A stretch of 64,000 nt of DNA, taken from NCBI GenBank assembly GCA_021234155.1, contig JAJEKV010000062.1:3383305-3447304 (forward strand), in the 5' to 3' direction. This document shows positions 1 to 9,208 of this stretch, piece by piece. The translations under genes were made by a program, and so were the position numbers. Source of the DNA: Isoetes taiwanensis (lineage: Eukaryota > Streptophyta > Lycopodiopsida > Isoetales > Isoetaceae). Below the pieces are notes generated by a model. The model was not told where the DNA came from and searched no databases. It saw only the letters and a program-made list of their open reading frames with translations. The first letter of the stretch is position 1. Every line of letters starts with the position of its first letter.

Positions 1-1431
1 CTCAAAAGCCTTTGACACTGTGCCACGAAATGGTTTGGGAAAGAGAATGGAAGAACTTGACGTTCCAGTTTCGCTCAGAGGAGCAGTAGCTAAACTATAT
101 GAAGAGGTTCTTGCAAAAATTGCTGGTAATGTAAATGCTAAAATCCAAAGTACGATTGGAGTGAGGCAAGGCTGCCCATTATCGCCCACCCTTTTTGGAT
201 TGTACATCGATGAGTTGGAATGCTGGCTGCAACAAAATGTGTTAGCAGGCACTCGACTGGGTGAATATGTGATACAACTTCTACTCTATGCAGATGATGT
301 AGTTCTATTGGCAGAAACACCAGAAGGATTGCAAGAACACTTACATAACCTGGACAGGTTCTGCAAAAAAAAGGGAATGAAAGTGAATCTTTCTAAAACC
401 AAGATATTGGTCTAGTCGCGACACGATGAAACGTAACCGTGAATTTGTATATAAAGATGAAAAAATTGAGGTGGTAGATTGCTATAAATATTTGGGATTA
501 GAATTCACCACAAATTACAGGTGGAAAGAATGTGTAAAGAAACGGATCTCTGGAGGCAAGAAGGCATTATATGGGATGTTGCGTAAATGCTATAAGGCTG
601 AACTGACAGATTGGGAGATGAAGAAAATGTTGTTTAAAATATTAGTGCAAACAGTACTTCTGTATGAGGGCAGATTTGGGGACCCACATTATCGGCGGCA
701 CTTTGGAACCAGGTAGAGCGGGTACAAAAAAATCTTTCTGCAGGAAGAATTGGGAGTAAAGACACAAACCCCATATCCTATCACGTTAGCAGAGGCGGGT
801 CTATTACCCTTAGAAGTGGAGGCACTTATCCAGACCATTACATTTATCAATAGACTTCATGGACTAGATGACCATCGGTTCTCTAAGAACGCCATGGAGA
901 TCTCCAGGACATCAGGATGGTATAGGGATGTTCTAGTATGGGCTGAACGATGGGGGATAAGTGAGGAAAATTGGCCAGATACGGATATTGGGGTTAGAGA
1001 TCTAGTCCAGACTATCGCATTAAGGAAGATATGGGCACAACCGGGTTCCAGGATGCTGGTATACATGGCGGATATTAATCCAATGATAGTTTACTCTGAC
1101 CAATCCTATCTTCGAGCAAGATTACCGCGGTACATGAAGCAAACCATTGCCAGATATCGGACAAGTTCATAGGCTGAAAATAGAAACAGGAAGATGGTTT
1201 AAGATCCCAAAGGAAGAACGAACTTGTCAATTATGTGATCAAGGGAAGATAGAAGATGAGCAACATGTTTTCCTGAATTGCCCTGCTTACTTGGATATTA
1301 GATGTACATATCATGTGGAATATTCAAGTTTTCACGATTTGCTGGATATGGAGCCAAAAGCTCTAGGTAGTTATTTGAAAAAGGTTGAGATGCACAGATT
1401 GTTGTTGCTAAAAATAAAAACAGTTATGTAA
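1..1431 (+). pseudogene. LINE ORF2 reverse transcriptase, C-terminal two thirds, frame-broken
   Basis: Four consecutive open segments (to 415, 426-716, 750-1172, 1147-1431) in different frames read as one RT protein. The first carries the RT signature G-V-R-Q-G-C-P-L-S-P and the catalytic YADD box (codons at 287-298), so the active site itself is intact. The second has the K-Y-L-G-L-E-F block typical after the palm. The last has a CQLC...H...C zinc-knuckle-like motif close to the end. A stop at 413-415 and at least two frameshifts separate them. Upstream endonuclease sequence lies outside the window. Confidence 0.88.
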
Positions 1432-1476
1432 CTTGCCGCTCCATGACCTCAAGGTCCTATGAGGGCGTGATTAATA

Positions 1477-1477
<1 letters not shown>

Positions 1478-1549
<72 letters not shown>
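1478..1549 (+). repeat. (ATT)n microsatellite, LINE 3' tail
   Basis: About 24 uninterrupted ATT units directly after the LINE 3' UTR. The position and strand make it the element's own tail rather than an independent microsatellite. Just before it, CCTCA and TGAGG (around 1447-1464) can pair into a small stem. Confidence 0.9.
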
Positions 1550-1550
<1 letters not shown>

Positions 1551-1618
1551 CAAGCGTCAAAGCGAGCTTGGCATGCACCATGTACATTCCAGACCAGGAT
1601 CTTCAAGGCCCCAATTCC

Positions 1619-2332
1619 CTATGCTTTTTTCCACTTTGTCACGATCGCTTTGCCTCCTTGATCTAAGTATGCAATGAAACTGAGCTCTCTTGCCTCTTTG
1701 ACTTTAGCCCATTCCTTTCGTCTAGCATCTGATTGGGATGGAGTTAGATCATTGTCTAACCAGATCCCTTTAATCCCTTTGAGGGCACTCCTGTTATGCA
1801 GCACCCTGTCTTTGGCCTCAGCACTACGAAATTTCACAAGGATTGGCCTATTGTTGTTTCCCGGCTTTCCCAAGCGTCTACCATTGATGAACTGTGGCTC
1901 AAACAGATGCATTGTGTCTGTGAAGAATTGTTCAAGCACCTCTTGTAAGTTTTCATGTTCAGATTCTGGGATGCCTGTAATCTTCAGATTTTTTGCCCTG
2001 GCCAATTGCTCCTGCTTCTCTAAAGATACCGTCTCTTGATGGATGAGCATCTGTGATTTTGTAGTTTCCGCTACTACATTGGCAATTTTCGTATGCATCT
2101 CATCCAGCTGTTGTTCAGGAGGTTTTTTATGAAGAAGATCATGGAGCTCTTGGTTCTGAGCCTTTAAGGCTTCATTCTGTTTGAGGATCTCTGAATTCTG
2201 TTGTACTAGATTCTCTACTAGCTGCTTGAGAGAGCCTATGTCTCTCTGCATTTCTTTCATCGCTGCCAGAATGGAGGCAGAGTCGCCATCGTATTCAACT
2301 TCCGATTCAGAAGTTTTCTTCCTTCTGGACAT
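1619..2332 (-). CDS. LINE ORF1 nucleic-acid-binding protein (237 aa), intact frame
   Basis: A complete 237-residue frame. Residues about 20-75 form a strong heptad coiled coil (repeated L/I/Q/N-rich helices), residues about 110-190 look like the RRM-like fold of LINE ORF1 proteins (K-N-L-K-I-T-G-I-P, then R-R-L-G-K...R-P-I-L-V-K-F and D-R-V-L), and the C-terminal part has D-L-T-P-S-Q-S-D-A-R-R as in ORF1 partners of endonuclease-encoding LINEs. ORF1p binds element RNA in the retrotransposition particle. Its ORF2 should lie to the left on the minus strand, but that sequence is replaced about 70 bp downstream by the (ATT)n end of the plus-strand LINE, so this is a severed ORF1. A related but decayed ORF1 occurs at 36075-36940. 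Confidence 0.8.
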   Translation of the reverse strand: MSRRKKTSESEVEYDGDSASILAAMKEMQRDIGSLKQLVENLVQQNSEILKQNEALKAQNQELHDLLHKKPPEQQLDEMHTKIANVVAETTKSQMLIHQETVSLEKQEQLARAKNLKITGIPESEHENLQEVLEQFFTDTMHLFEPQFINGRRLGKPGNNNRPILVKFRSAEAKDRVLHNRSALKGIKGIWLDNDLTPSQSDARRKEWAKVKEARELSFIAYLDQGGKAIVTKWKKA

Positions 2333-3190
2333 CAGGTCGGGCTGATAACAGTTGCACCGTAGGCGCTTAGACGCTTAGGTTAGGCGCTAGTGATAAGTAG
2401 ATGCGGTTACATTACAAAAACAAATAAGAAACAAGAACCTTGCTGCCCCAGTCGGCCTTAACAACCTGCTAGAATTCTGGAAGAAACAAACGACGACGTG
2501 GGAAGTCCACAGACAAGCAAAAAAGAAAAGAAACTGACAGTGGGATCTGAACCTGCATTAATATCAACTATGGCAGGTGCTCAATGTAGCACGATTTTCC
2601 TGGTTTAACCTAGATTTCAATGATCTAGAAATTTAAGCCTTTCATAAAAACTCAAACACAAATTATGTGAGGAGTTCTAAATCCTTTTTGCTCGACTTAA
2701 GTAAGTATATTTCCTGTACACAAGCAATTCTATTTGTTCAGTTTTTAATTGTATTATGCTACAAAAATTGGAAAATAAGTCATAAATGTCTTCGTTTGAA
2801 TGAAGCAATTTTTCAATATACATGGATTGTTGTAATACGTGTATATTTTTTACGAATTGTACTACAAGCTATTATGGATCACTAATGTACTACAAGCTAT
2901 TATGGATCACTAATTTCCATTACCAGTTGTGGTGTATCACTAATTTAAATTTTGTGAGCAAAATAAGCGAAATGATTATTTACGACTAACGTGTTTCTAG
3001 TTCAATATTTAGAAAACTTTGAGCATCTCTTACATTCTACCTTTTCTAAATCGATTCTTGTAGAAGATATTTACTATTTCATAATTTGTTTCAAAAGCAC
3101 CATAGAGCCCCATTTTGCTTTCAAGGAGATTTTAAGTAATGTTGGAAGCAATTTTTAAATTGCATGCATGTTTACAAGTTAATGGTTCCC
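2333..3190. other. AT-rich intergenic stretch with a 28-bp tandem duplication
   Basis: No coding sequence recognised. The left end is presumably the 5' UTR of the minus-strand LINE. At 2859-2886 and 2887-2914 a 28-bp unit (beginning GTACTACAAGC) is exactly repeated in tandem. Confidence 0.5.
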
Positions 3191-3240
3191 CTAAAGAATA
3201 AATACTCTTCGTTTCATTCATACACCAGTTTTACATTTGT

Positions 3241-3687
3241 TCAAACAATAAATACTCTCCGTTTACTATCAGATACCAGTTTTACATTCGTTCCTGCTTC
3301 TCTGTTCACGAATTCAACGAGGTCTTTAGCTGTCCGGCCAGAATGATAATCTATTGGTTGTAAGGAGCCCTTGGGAAACCACTTAATGGTTGGAAATCCA
3401 GGAACCCTATATTTAGTGCAAAGACTTTCGTGTTCATCACAGTCAACCTTGGCTATCAAAACACCTTTCGTTTTCTTGAAGGCATTGCCAAGCTTTTCAT
3501 ATTCTGGTGCCAACTTTTTACAATGCCCACACCAGGGTGCATAAAATTCGACTAAAGCCTCCACATCTTTAACATTCTTCTCAAACGTATATGGGTTTAG
3601 GTCTAAAACGTCTGAAACATCTTCTGCATATACAACAAAAGGAAGCGCCAGAGCAAAAATGGTCCATAGAAGCATGACGCTTGTCAT
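3241..3687 (-). pseudogene. Protein disulfide isomerase, truncated after first thioredoxin domain, intronless
   Basis: From the methionine at 3687 the frame gives 148 residues: a signal peptide (about 1-21, hydrophobic core ending V-V-Y-A-E), then a thioredoxin fold with the active-site CGHC at residues 53-56 ([10 protein letters not shown]), the cis-proline block V-P-G-F-P-T and G-R-T-A. This is the first domain of a plant PDI of the two-thioredoxin, ERp38/PDIL2 type, an ER oxidoreductase of about 360 residues. The frame ends right after G-T-N-V-K-L, and the next 45 bp repeat that end (3197-3240 copies 3248-3294), so the second domain is missing. Members of this family are multi-exon while this copy has no intron, which suggests a retrocopy. 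An upstream in-frame ATG at 3747 adds 20 residues before the signal peptide and is less likely. Confidence 0.82.
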
Positions 3688-3689
3688 TT

Positions 3690-4051
3690 TGACACAACCT
3701 GTATGATTTTTTCTCGCAATTAAAGCTAGAAAAAAAGCTTCTCGCAATTAAAGCGAGCAAAAACTAGCAAACAATCTGTACGGCTTTTACGGCTTTTAAT
3801 TAGTGAACTGGTATTTTATATAACCTTACCCTTTGTGTGAAACTTTATCCTAAACAATTTTCACAGCTTTTAGTTAGTGGACTCTTATTTTATAGAAACT
3901 TAAAGCCACTTTAGGCTATGCGAAACTTTGTCCAAAAAAGTTCCTTTTTAAAGGAACCTCTATAAAAGGCAACCTTTTTCTAATAGAATTTTACGCTTTC
4001 AACGTTTTCTACAAAGTTGGCGCTTCACAATATTGGATCCAACAAAGCAGT
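3690..4051. promoter_or_regulatory. Divergent promoter region between the PDI copy and NHX
   Basis: The 364 bp between the two start codons carries a canonical TATAAAAGG at 3961-3969 pointing right (about 85 bp before the NHX ATG) and TTATATAAAAT on the minus strand at 3813-3823 pointing left (about 125 bp before the PDI ATG). An imperfect direct repeat of about 75 bp (3790-3858 and 3865-3942, starting GCTTTTAxTTAGTG) contains the leftward TATA, and a short repeat TCTCGCAATTAAAGC occurs twice at 3711-3753. Function is inferred from position and motif only. Confidence 0.5.
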
Positions 4052-5545
4052 ATGGACTCGATGGCAATTTTTTTGTTTGTTGCTCTGATCTGTGCTTGCA
4101 TTATTCTGGGGCACTTGTTGGAGAAGAACATATGGATTAAAGAATCCATCGTTGCTCTCATTCTTGGCTGCGCTGCTGGTTTCATTGTGGCGCTCAAAAA
4201 TGGAGGTACCAATCATCACCTTCTAGAGTTTGACGAGGAGCTTTTCTTCATCTACCTCCTACCTCCCATAATCTTCAATGCAGGTTTCCAGGTAAAAAAA
4301 AAGCAATTCTTTAGGAACTTTACCACCATAATACTCTATGGGGTGCTTGGTACCTTCATATCATTTGTTGTAGTTGCCCTTGGCTCCAGATTCATCTTTC
4401 CCATGTTGGGGATCGAGAACCTTTCCTTGGGCGATTATTTTGCTCTTGGTGCCATCTTTTCAGCAACAGATTCTGTATGCACTTTGCAGGTGTTGAATCA
4501 GAATGAAACACCTTTGTTGTATAGTTTGGTCTTTGGTGAAGGAGTGGTCAATGACGCAACCTCAGTTGTCCTCTTTAGGACACTCAAGAAATTGACATAC
4601 AGTGATATGAATGCCATGACTATTTTGCACGTCTTTAGCAACTTTTTCTATCTCTTCATGACAAGCACTGCACTAGGGTTAGCCACAGGATTAGTGAGTG
4701 CATATATCACCAAGACATTATACTTCGGCAGACATTCGACAGATCGAGAAATTGCAATCATGTCCATGATGGCATATTTCTCTTATCTTTTGGCAGAATT
4801 ATTGCATCTGAGTGGAATTCTTGCAGTGTTCTTCTGTGGCATTGTCATGTCCCATTACGCTTGGCATAACGTGACTAAAAGTTCACAGGTTACCACAAAG
4901 CATGCCTTTGCAACAATGTCCTTCATTGCTGAAACTTTCATTTTCTTATATGTTGGTATGGATGCATTTGATGCGAAAAAGCGCATGACTAATTACCTAA
5001 CAGCATACAAGACGTCAGGAGTTCTGTTCATGCTAATATTGGCGGGCCGTGCAACATTTGTATTTCCATTGTCAGCAATTTCAAACATTCTCCTCAGAAT
5101 GTCTAAAACAAGGATCACAGGTAGGCAACAATTTGTAATATGGTGGGCTGGCTTGATTAGAGGCGCTGTCTCAATGGCATTGGCTTATAATCACTTTACT
5201 CCATCTGGTAGCACCCTGATACCAGAATACTCTAGTGTGATATCAAGCACAATACTACTTGTACTATTTAGTACATTGGCCTTCGGAATTGTGACAAAAC
5301 CATTGATTTGTTGGGTATTACCTGATAACATTTATGATCCAGAATCTTCATATGAGGACCTTCATATGCCTTTTCTACAAAGTGAAGATATGAAGAGCCT
5401 ACAAAGTGAAGATTTGAAGCGCAGTGCAAGAGCCAATTTCTGGGCATCTATTGGATTTTTATCCAATATTGACATGTACTGGAGACAATTTGATGATTCC
5501 TATATGCGCCCTATTTTTGGGGGTCGAAGATTTGCTCAAGTTTGA
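4052..5545 (+). CDS. Vacuolar-type Na+(K+)/H+ antiporter, NHX class I, intronless
   Basis: A single uninterrupted frame of 497 residues covering nearly the whole NHX1-type exchanger, which swaps cytosolic Na+ or K+ for lumenal H+ at the tonoplast. Visible motifs: the amiloride-binding segment L-F-F-I-Y-L-L-P-P-I at residues 64-73, A-T-D-S-V at 138-142, the transport-site N-D pair at 167-168 within V-V-N-D-A-T-S-V, F-G-R-H-S-T-D-R-E, and the C-terminal Y-W-R-Q-F-D-D-S-Y-M-R-P. About ten membrane segments are evident. The tail ends F-G-G-R-R-F-A-Q-V, a little shorter than usual, and contains a small repeat L-Q-S-E-D-(M/L)-K twice. Plant NHX genes normally have a dozen or more introns and this has none, although MetE, SWEET and carrier genes in the same window keep theirs, so a retrogene is likely. 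All diagnostic residues are intact. The start is the first ATG, aligned with the family N-terminus and preceded by a TATA box. Confidence 0.93.
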   Translation: MDSMAIFLFVALICACIILGHLLEKNIWIKESIVALILGCAAGFIVALKNGGTNHHLLEFDEELFFIYLLPPIIFNAGFQVKKKQFFRNFTTIILYGVLGTFISFVVVALGSRFIFPMLGIENLSLGDYFALGAIFSATDSVCTLQVLNQNETPLLYSLVFGEGVVNDATSVVLFRTLKKLTYSDMNAMTILHVFSNFFYLFMTSTALGLATGLVSAYITKTLYFGRHSTDREIAIMSMMAYFSYLLAELLHLSGILAVFFCGIVMSHYAWHNVTKSSQVTTKHAFATMSFIAETFIFLYVGMDAFDAKKRMTNYLTAYKTSGVLFMLILAGRATFVFPLSAISNILLRMSKTRITGRQQFVIWWAGLIRGAVSMALAYNHFTPSGSTLIPEYSSVISSTILLVLFSTLAFGIVTKPLICWVLPDNIYDPESSYEDLHMPFLQSEDMKSLQSEDLKRSARANFWASIGFLSNIDMYWRQFDDSYMRPIFGGRRFAQV

Positions 5546-7149
5546 GAAGAGCAATTGTGTAAGTTGAGAAGATTAGGCTCTGAATTTGATAATTTGTTTT
5601 TTCATTAAGAAAGCTTCTTGGAGCCCGATCCTTCAAGCCCAGAATCAGACCATGATCTCAGTGACAATGGCAGGTTCTATTTGGCCTGTTCTGTCTGGCT
5701 GCAAGGGCAACAGGTAAAGGAAGTCTGGTTGCAAGGGCTCAGTCCAGTGCCAATGTTAGAGAAGGCAGGTTAGCCAAAGATGCTGGACCTTGTGCAACAC
5801 TCCAAAGCTCACTCCAGAGCCAAACTTAGCATCCTTGCTACTCATAAATACAAGGTGGCGTTAGAACAAAGATGTTTTTCAAAAATTTCTTATAATGTGA
5901 TACTGCTATAGAGAGGCCATCAAATGCCTTTCTTGTTCAGAATAATCGTGTGGAAGGCCATATTGAGGCTGATGAGTAGAACTATAGTACAAAGTAGAGT
6001 GCGGAACGCCATAGTTGAGGCTGATGAGCAGAACTATAGTACAAAGTAGAGTATAGTACGTCTGCACCATCTCAAAGCGCAGCGCACAATTTTGAAGGTT
6101 AGACGATGATGGTAATCTAGTACCTCACACTCTTGTAGCTGGTAACTGGACAACTACAGAGTACTTCAAAATCCATGCCAGGTTCCTTTAGCATGTGGTC
6201 CATTGGTCCATTTGGGTTATGCAGTGGAAATGGACAGTGCCAGTGTCTCATAGCTGAGAATGGCACTGTCAATAATGCCAGCCTCACATGGACAACAGAT
6301 AAGTGCAACTCCCTTGCTGCGACACAAGCTTTTTACAACCATTTTTAGTTTACAAGCAAGCAGCATAAATATACCCAAGATGATTGTAAAGAAGCTTGCC
6401 TCAATTACTGTTCTACCTGCGAAACGTACTTCTATGCCGGGTTATTCCTTTTATTTATACCAAAGCCAGCAACATGATCATGATATTATCTTTTCTGTGC
6501 TGCTACTCAGACCTACAACTTCCAAATCTCTATAGGACCATGTACTTGTCGATTATCCATCTTATCAGGTACCTTGTAACTATCTTGACTTTCGAAGTGC
6601 TAAGGTAAGTTTTCTTACTTTCTTACCGTGCATGACTAGTTTGTGCACTAAGTGGCAAAATCATGCAGTTGATCTCTGCTGGCTCTGCAATTTTTTCAGC
6701 AAATGCACTTGAAAGATGTTCACTTTTGGAAGCATTCTTCATGCTTGTAGTTGTAATGGCATGATAGGAGGTGGTTGCCACCACTTGATTATTATGATAT
6801 GAGTGGCAATTACTATGTTATCTTAACTCCAGAGCATTGTCTAGCTTTCTTGGACTGTGTGACATGGTTGGATGATACATAAACCTTATTAAGCGGCATA
6901 TCCTTCTTGTTTGATGTTAAAGCATTAAAAACGTTCTTGGTTCGTGCAGTTGTGGTGCTCTAAGCCAGGGTATGATCTTGTGTTTCATATAAGCAGGGGA
7001 TATACACAATCAAAATTTTGGGATATACACATTCCTAAATGTTAGATGATATACCACGTGTACATGTCGTTTTATTCTTAATCATATGAAAACTGATATC
7101 CTTGAGAAAACTGAGTGTCTCAGGTGCTTGCACGCTAAGAATTTAGCAT
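5546..7149. other. NHX 3' flank and unassigned sequence
   Basis: No gene recognised. A segment (GAGGCTGATGAG, then AGAACTATAGTACAAAGTAG) occurs twice, at about 5964-5998 and 6013-6048. A 10-bp inverted repeat GACAGTGCCA/TGGCACTGTC lies at about 6232-6271. No poly(A) stretch marks the end of a retrocopied NHX mRNA. Confidence 0.4.
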
Positions 7150-7530
7150 TGAACTCTTGAAGTGGGGAGGGGATAATTTGATTTCAATAGTCACACACAA
7201 ATTGAATGAAGCGATCATCCATGGCATACCACAAGCTTGGCATGAACACAGAATAATTCCAATCCACAAGTCTGGCAGCAAACTAGAAGCCAAGAACTAT
7301 CGTACAATCATGGTGGGCAGAATGTTTTCCATGCCGTTAGGCAGTTTGTTGGAGCCAAATTTGAGCCGATGGGCCGAAGAGAATGGCTAAAGGGCCCTGT
7401 CTCAAGCAGGTTTTTGGCAGAATCAAGATGGGCCGAAGAGAATGGCAAAAGGGCCCTGTCTCAAGCAGGTTTTTGGCAGAATCATAATACTCTAGACCAT
7501 GCTCTAACCCTAAGTGTCCTGTGAGAAGAG
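7150..7530 (+). pseudogene. LINE reverse transcriptase N-terminal fragment
   Basis: The 77-residue frame at 7157-7390 reads as the RT entry region of the same LINE lineage (G-I-P-Q-A-W, then R-I-I-P-I-H-K-S-G and N-Y-R-T-I-M-V-G), continuing past a stop into S-Q-A-G-F and D-H-A-L-T-L. A tandem duplication of about 57 bp (7368-7425 and 7426-7482, beginning GATGGGCCGAAGAGAATGGC) breaks the frame. Only this piece remains; it is cut at 7530 by a palindrome. Confidence 0.8.
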
Positions 7531-7632
7531 GAGGTTAACCCTCCCCTTGAGGGGATTATGGGAAATAACCCTCGAGGCCGAAGGCCGAGAGGGTTATTTC
7601 CCATGATCCCCGAGAGGGGAGGGTTGACCTCC
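7530..7632. repeat. 103-bp palindrome (hairpin element)
   Basis: Two 44-bp arms (7530-7573 and 7589-7632) pair at about 39 of 44 positions around a GGCC-GAA-GGCC mini-loop. It sits exactly where the LINE RT fragment ends, so it looks inserted rather than part of the RT. Confidence 0.75.
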
Positions 7633-8116
7633 CTTAAACCCATGTCCGAGCAGGTTCTGTTAGGTGTCAGCAGAAATGGGCAGAAACGGGTTAGCTATGG
7701 CAGAAACAAGCTTTTCGAAATGGGTTGGCTATGGCAGAAACAAGCAAAAGCAACAAGCAAAAAAATATGAAGAAATCGTGAACATAAGCGGGGATTTTTC
7801 TGGGCTTAAGCACTGATCAGAAATATGATTTTGCTGGGTTGGAAGAGCGGCCCACGATACAGGTCCTATAGTCAGAATTTGTAGCAGGATACCATGCAGT
7901 TATCAAAGAAAGGGCGAGTTTCAAGTTGATGAATCCTTGGTCCTCTGTAATGACTAGATATGCTGCCGGATTAGGAGATGTAGCTGCGACCCATCTTCTA
8001 CAGATAGCTATGCATGAAGAAACCGTCGAACTACTTAGAAACTTTTCCTTATTTGAGAGAAACTATCAGCATCCTTCAAAATATTGTCCTGTTTAGGAAA
8101 CAATTTGCCCTGTTTA

Positions 8117-9208
8117 GGCCCTTTTTCCACAGCACTAGTGTCTCATATTTTTAAAGATATTATTGGGCCACATAAGCATTTAAGACATGCTGGTTTTTCC
8201 ACTGCAACTTATAAGACATGTCTTATGAGCATTCCGTACAACTAACGTGTCTTATTTTCTTCCGGGGGAAATCCCCCGCCACAAAATAAGACGTGTAATT
8301 TTATCCAATGGGAGGGTTTTTTCCCCGAAAATTTAGGGTATCCATAAAAAAAAGCTCGAGTCATGGAATCGCCGGAATGGAAAGCTTCGATTCTTGCTCT
8401 GGGCGTGCTGGGTGGAGCTAAGTCGCCTTCACGGTTTGGCTGAGTCGTCATCATGGCTGAGTCTTCATGGGCGTGAACCAGATTGCGTGAAGCAGAGGCG
8501 TTTTGAGACTTGCCCTGTTCCGTGAAGCTTCGATTCTTGCATGAAGCTTCGAAACAGAGACGTGAAGCTTCGATTCTTGCTTCTAGGCTTCCTGTTCCGG
8601 TAATCATTCAAGCTTCTAGGATTCCTGTTCCGGTAATCATTCAAGCTTCTAGGCTTGTAGGATTTCTTTTTTAAAAATCATTCAACTGGCTTGTTTTTTG
8701 CAGGTTGAAGCTCTTGCAAGTGGCTTTGCAGCTAGGAGAAGCCGTGGATCAGACTATTTTCAGAAGCTGCAGTCCGCTTGTTCCCACTTAAATCCCTTCC
8801 ACCACTAAGAAATCAACCCGCAATGGCAATCAGATAACAGCAAAAACAACTGGATAGACTGTTACTATTTTGTATATAAGACAATCTCTCTACTATATGA
8901 AAATAGGGGGTTGCAGGTTTCCAGATATGCTACCTCCTGAGAGAAGAAATTGTTTACCCAAGTTTTCACACAGTTCCTCTTGCGCAGTTCCTCTTGCCCA
9001 TCTATTTTCAGAAGCAGTGGATCAGGAAAACTACGAGTAGTGGAAAACCAAATTTATGAGACATGTCTTATATTATAAGACACCTCTTATAATCAAGCCA
9101 TGGAAAACTAATTTTTTTAAGACATGCCACAAGAATGACGTGGCACCTAAAATGCTGTCTTATAATTATAAGACAGCCATATTTTAAGGCAACCGTGGAA
9201 AAAGGGCC
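8117..9208. mobile_element. Non-autonomous TIR transposon, PIF/Harbinger-like, 1092 bp
   Basis: 16-bp terminal inverted repeats match at 15 of 16 positions: GGCCCTTTTTCCACAG at 8117-8132, and the reverse complement of CCGTGGAAAAAGGGCC at 9193-9208. Both ends are flanked by the trinucleotide TTA (8114-8116 and 9209-9211), the target duplication favoured by PIF/Harbinger elements, whose TIRs commonly begin GGCC or GGGC. Sub-terminal blocks rich in AAGACATG/CATGTCTTAT are also inverted at the two ends. No transposase is seen inside. The middle has repeats of GAAGCTTCGATTCTTGC and CTTCTAGG(C/A)TTCCTGTTCC (about 8520-8650), and a hairpin around GGGGGAAATCCCCC at 8264-8277. Confidence 0.8.

Larger units (their letters stand above)
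1..1549 (+). mobile_element. LINE (non-LTR retrotransposon), 3' part, with (ATT)n tail
   Basis: The window opens inside the reverse transcriptase of a non-LTR element and follows it to its 3' end: RT core, RT thumb region, a Cys/His knuckle region, a short 3' UTR and an (ATT)n run. The C-terminal block (H-R-L-K-I-E-T-G-R-W followed by a CxxC...HxxxxxC knuckle) is also present in the two minus-strand LINEs at 23.0-27.5 kb and 32.6-36.9 kb, so all three belong to one lineage. The reading frame is broken several times, so this copy is dead. A tail of simple repeats rather than poly(A) is known from several LINE clades. Confidence 0.88.
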
